A stretch of 64,000 bases of DNA from Clostridium weizhouense. GTDB lineage: Bacteria > Bacillota > Clostridia > Clostridiales > Clostridiaceae. Shown here in pieces: positions 61,397-64,000 of this stretch. Each line of letters opens with the position of its first letter. Within the stretch, counting starts at the first letter, position 1. Below the pieces are notes generated by a model. That model made no database searches. It saw only the letters and a list, made by a program, of their open reading frames with translations, and had not been told where the DNA came from. The DNA is taken from the NCBI RefSeq assembly GCF_019431045.1, contig NZ_JAHXPT010000013.1, forward strand, positions 57,712-121,711, in the 5' to 3' direction. Both the position numbers and the translations under genes were made by a program.

Positions 61397-61918
61397 CTAA
61401 AATTTCTTTAATCTAAAATTACTTACCATTAAATATGAAAATGCTACCATAAGAATAATTGCGATATAAATAGGTGTTTGTGCCTTTAAATTAAGTAGCG
61501 CAAAAAATGCCATAAAACATCCAGCAATAGTTATTGGAACACCTGTAAACATACCATCAAAATCAGATGTGTTATATCTAGCCAATCTAAATGCACCACA
61601 AATAGGAAATGCCACTAGTAAGGCTAAACCTAATAAACCTTTCGGTCCTAATATTGCAAACTCAAACAATATATATATTAGTATAGACGGAGCTACTCCA
61701 AAAGAAACTAAATCAGCTAATGAATCTAATTCCTTTCCTAATTCGCTAGAGACATTTAGAAATCGTGCAACTCTTCCATCATATCTATCTACTAAACCAG
61801 CAATTAATATAAAAATACCTGCTAAAGCAAAGTTATTATCAATAACAGATAGTATTGAAATAACTCCACAAGATAGATTTATAAAGGTAAATATGTTAGG
61901 AATACAACTTTTCCTCAT
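61397..61918 (-). CDS. pssA: CDP-diacylglycerol-serine O-phosphatidyltransferase
   Basis: The product has 173 residues; ATG 61918 follows AGGAGTG on the minus strand. The CDP-alcohol phosphotransferase motif DG-x2-AR-x8-G-x3-D-x3-D is complete (DGRVARF, then G, D and D in GKELDSLAD, near 47-70). NIFTFINLSCG at the start and about six membrane helices fit the Gram-positive PssA. It makes phosphatidylserine from CDP-diacylglycerol and serine in the membrane. A lipid kinase is divergently encoded 380 bases away. Confidence 0.93.
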   Translation of the reverse strand: MRKSCIPNIFTFINLSCGVISILSVIDNNFALAGIFILIAGLVDRYDGRVARFLNVSSELGKELDSLADLVSFGVAPSILIYILFEFAILGPKGLLGLALLVAFPICGAFRLARYNTSDFDGMFTGVPITIAGCFMAFFALLNLKAQTPIYIAIILMVAFSYLMVSNFRLKKF

Positions 61919-62301
61919 AAAATCACTCCTAAAATTATTAAAACTTCTTTACGAGAACTAATTATAACATAGATATAGAAAAAATATAAGGGGTGTATTA
62001 TCTTAAGAATTTCTGTAGAAAAGAATTACAGGCGGGTTTATTAAGGTGAAATCAAAAAAATAACAAGTTAAATTACCACTCTATTTTCTATTATACTATG
62101 TAGTCAAATTCAAATAATAGAGATGTTATAAGGAAAATGCATTCTATTGTTTGATGAAAAATATTTATTGAATTTTTGATTTGTTATTTATTTTAAGGTA
62201 TCTAATGAATAATTTCAAAAATATAACATATTTATCGACATCAAAACTGGAAAATGTTATAATCAGCTGTATAGCAAATTTTCTTGGAGGTAATTATATT
62301 G
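61919..62301. other. Intergenic region between pssA and the lipid kinase
   Basis: It holds a family B repeat (62041-62206) and otherwise AT-rich divergent promoter sequence. No gene is supported. Confidence 0.45.
62041..62206. repeat. Family B repeat, long copy 2
   Basis: TTAAGGTGAAATCAAAAAAA then TAACAAG at the left, and TTTGTTATTTATTTTAAGGT then ATCTAA at the right. The interior includes CTCTATTTTCTATTATACTA. It has no coding capacity. Confidence 0.6.
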
Positions 62302-63180
62302 ATGAAGAAAGTACGATTCATATACAATCCCTACTCAGGAGAAAATATTATAGTAAATGAATTAGATAATGTTATAAAACTTCATGAAGAAGCGGGATTA
62401 CAAATTATTCCGTATAGAATACAAAAAGGCAAAGATTTGTCACAAGCACTAGAGGATATTGATAATACTTATGAGTATATCTTAATAGCAGGTGGAGATG
62501 GAACTGTAGATTCAGTAGTAAATGCTATGAAGAAAAAAAAGATAGATTTGCCAATAGCTATCTTGCCAGTTGGAACAGCAAATGATTTTGGAAAATTTAT
62601 AAATATGCCTAATGATGTAACAGAGGCATGTAATAAAATATTAAATTCTAAACCAGTAGATGTTGATTTAGGTGAAATAAATGACAAATATTTTATAAAT
62701 GTTGCCAGTACAGGATTGTTTACAGATGTATCGCAAAAAACAGATGTAAATTTAAAAAATACTATAGGTAAGTTAGCATATTATTTAAAAGGATTAGAAG
62801 AATTACCTAATTTTAGAAAAATAAAAGTAAATATAGAATCTAGAGAGTGCAAATATAATGGAGAAATGTACTTACTTTTAGTATTTAATGGTGAGACGGC
62901 AGGAAATTTTAGATTAGCAACACAAGCTGATATATCTGATGGTAAACTAGATGTAATAATTTTTAAAGCAGTACCAATTATAGAATTATTACCTCTATTT
63001 ATTAAGCTTTTAAAAGGAGAGCATTTAGACTCTAATAAAGTTGTATATTTTAAAACAGATGATCTATATGTGCAATGTGATGAAGATATAGTTACAGATA
63101 TTGATGGGGAAAGAGGACCTGAATTTCCTTTAAGAATAAGATGTATTAAAAGTGGTATTAAAGTTTTAGGAATAAATTAA
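62302..63180 (+). CDS. Diacylglycerol/lipid kinase (YegS/BmrU/DgkB family)
   Basis: The product has 292 residues from ATG 62302 (GGAGGT 10 bases upstream; TTG 62299 would fit the spacing even better). The catalytic-domain motif is ILIAGGDGTVDSVVNAM (near 57-73), followed by IAILPVGTANDFGKF. The C-terminal beta-sandwich domain has FRLATQADISDGKLDVIIFK and DIDGERGPEFPLRI. It phosphorylates a lipid alcohol such as diacylglycerol, feeding phosphatidic acid back to phospholipid synthesis; pssA nearby fits this. It has no membrane helix. Confidence 0.9.
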   Translation: MKKVRFIYNPYSGENIIVNELDNVIKLHEEAGLQIIPYRIQKGKDLSQALEDIDNTYEYILIAGGDGTVDSVVNAMKKKKIDLPIAILPVGTANDFGKFINMPNDVTEACNKILNSKPVDVDLGEINDKYFINVASTGLFTDVSQKTDVNLKNTIGKLAYYLKGLEELPNFRKIKVNIESRECKYNGEMYLLLVFNGETAGNFRLATQADISDGKLDVIIFKAVPIIELLPLFIKLLKGEHLDSNKVVYFKTDDLYVQCDEDIVTDIDGERGPEFPLRIRCIKSGIKVLGIN

Positions 63181-63232
63181 TAAAATTAATAATAAATATA
63201 AGTAACATAAATTTAAGCTAGGAGTGTAATTT

Positions 63233-63898
63233 GTGAACTTTGCATATTATTTAATTTTGTTATTTATAATTTGTTTATCATTTTTAATATTTAAAAAAAA
63301 TTTATTATTTTCACCTAAAAAAATAAAAATTTATTCTGCAATAGTGATATTGTTATTTTTGTTAAGACATATAGGATTATTTTTATTATGTGTGTTAAAA
63401 AATAATAATTTTATATATTGTTTAAAGCCTATAATATTTTTAAACAATTTAACAATTCCACTTATGGTTTTGGCAATAACATATATTTATTTAAGGGCTG
63501 AACAATTAAAATTTAATTGGAGTTATACTATAGGAATTTTTTTAAGCTTCATTTATCTTGGTATAATATATATATCTAAAGCGACGTTAAATGTTAGCAA
63601 TTTATATGGATTTATAATAAAAATTAATAGAGAAGAATTATTATATTTATTTACACTTATAATATTAGGGATATTTCTAGTTATTAATGTTATTTTATTA
63701 GACAAAAAATTCGCGAATAAAAAAGGAATAAGATTAATTATTATAGCAATTGTAGCAGTTATGTTAGAAAGTGTAATAATTTTAGGTGGAATAAAATTAT
63801 TTCCTTATCCAGTAATAGGGGATTTAATATTTGTTACAATTATGAATTCGGTTCTAAATAACTTCAGAAGAATAAGAGATAACAAAGGTAATATATAA
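63233..63898 (+). CDS. Multi-pass membrane protein of unknown function
   Basis: The product has 221 residues and starts at GTG 63233 after AGGAGTG. Six to seven hydrophobic helices span almost the entire protein. Lys-rich inner loops (FKKNLLFSPKKIKIYS, LDKKFANKKG) indicate topology. It resembles the membrane sensor half of some Firmicute regulators, but no kinase, HTH or transporter motif is present, so I make no assignment. It ends before the terminator at 63934. Confidence 0.6.
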   Translation: MNFAYYLILLFIICLSFLIFKKNLLFSPKKIKIYSAIVILLFLLRHIGLFLLCVLKNNNFIYCLKPIIFLNNLTIPLMVLAITYIYLRAEQLKFNWSYTIGIFLSFIYLGIIYISKATLNVSNLYGFIIKINREELLYLFTLIILGIFLVINVILLDKKFANKKGIRLIIIAIVAVMLESVIILGGIKLFPYPVIGDLIFVTIMNSVLNNFRRIRDNKGNI

Positions 63899-63933
63899 GA
63901 AGTAAGTAAAAGGGACTATGTGAAAAATGATAC

Positions 63934-63998
63934 AATCCCACTTAAGTAGACAGATGAAATAAATAAATTCATCTATCTATGGAGGTGGGATTTTTTTA
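63934..63998 (+). terminator. Terminator at the window end
   Basis: AATCCCACTT and AGGTGGGATT at the base, and GATAGATGAA-like pairing inside (CAGATGAA / TTCATCTA), followed by seven T. Confidence 0.75.
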
Positions 63999-64000
63999 TG

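Noticed and set aside
61569..61961. 130-codon plus-strand frame
   Set aside because: It is exactly antisense to pssA, whose CDP-alcohol phosphotransferase motif is complete; the antisense frame has no domain features.
15733..62206. Possibility that the repeated palindromes form a CRISPR array or an integron
   Set aside because: They are scattered singly through gaps of different genes, with no regular spacers and no cas or integrase gene in the window.
1..64000. tRNA or rRNA genes and prophage genes
   Set aside because: No cloverleaf-like GGTTCGA-type segments, rRNA segments, integrase, terminase or capsid genes were seen on reading both strands.

Overview
The window reads as chromosomal DNA of a low-GC, anaerobic, spore-forming Firmicute, most likely Clostridium sensu stricto (cluster I, in the neighbourhood of C. 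butyricum or C. beijerinckii; the species is an inference). The reasons are the very AT-rich sequence with AGA-dominated arginine codons, strong AGGAGG-type ribosome sites, two rubrerythrins, a prkA-yhbH-spoVR sporulation operon, DUF4317 and CD3324-type genes, a T-box leader, and a GlnS beside a GluRS. No tRNA, rRNA, CRISPR array or complete insertion sequence was seen.

Layout. 1-9 kb: the end of a stalk-domain protein, a 40-residue minus-strand membrane peptide, a DUF1062 gene and a CD3324-type gene that share a duplicated, decayed upstream module, rubrerythrin, DUF4317, an acetyltransferase, a secreted protein, and an AraC regulator with an alpha/beta hydrolase. 9.7-15.4 kb: a secreted EndA/Bsn-type nuclease, then a MarR regulator controlling a heterodimeric ABC exporter through two copies of one palindrome. 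15.4-19.9 kb: T-box-controlled gltX, then glnS. 20.3-27.4 kb: hypB, a 901-residue iron-sulphur flavoprotein, hypA and a FecBCD-type ABC importer whose ATPase ends in a histidine-rich tail, which together suggest a nickel (or cobalt) acquisition and delivery locus. 27.5-31.9 kb: HD-GYP protein, multi-domain hybrid kinase and a lone receiver. 32-33.4 kb: a LuxR/DUF2087 regulator and a small protein of unknown function. 33.5-38.5 kb: a Bce-type peptide sensing and resistance module (RR, HK, ABC ATPase, permease) headed by a methyltransferase stub. 39-42.3 kb: an SPFH/zinc-ribbon operon of the YdjI type. 42.6-46.1 kb: DUF4430 plus an ECF S component, RecQ, CutC. 46.5-47.9 kb: three minus-strand genes (frameshifted GNAT, lipoprotein, FakA-like fragment). 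48.3-54.9 kb: a PRD/EIIB/EIIA regulator, split transketolase and an ascorbate-type PTS. 55.2-59.7 kb: prkA-yhbH-spoVR. 60-64 kb: a second rubrerythrin, two unknown small proteins, PssA, a lipid kinase and a membrane protein.

The strongest feature not explained by genes is a dense population of small non-coding palindromic repeats. I distinguish three families. Family A has termini like CTATGTTTTAA...TTAAAACATAG. Family B has termini like TTAGGCACATG...CATGTGCCTAA. Family C is about 200 bp and structured. They sit in gaps, often directly at stop codons, and one B element is inserted inside an A element with an apparent TAA duplication. The window holds no transposase that could be their parent.
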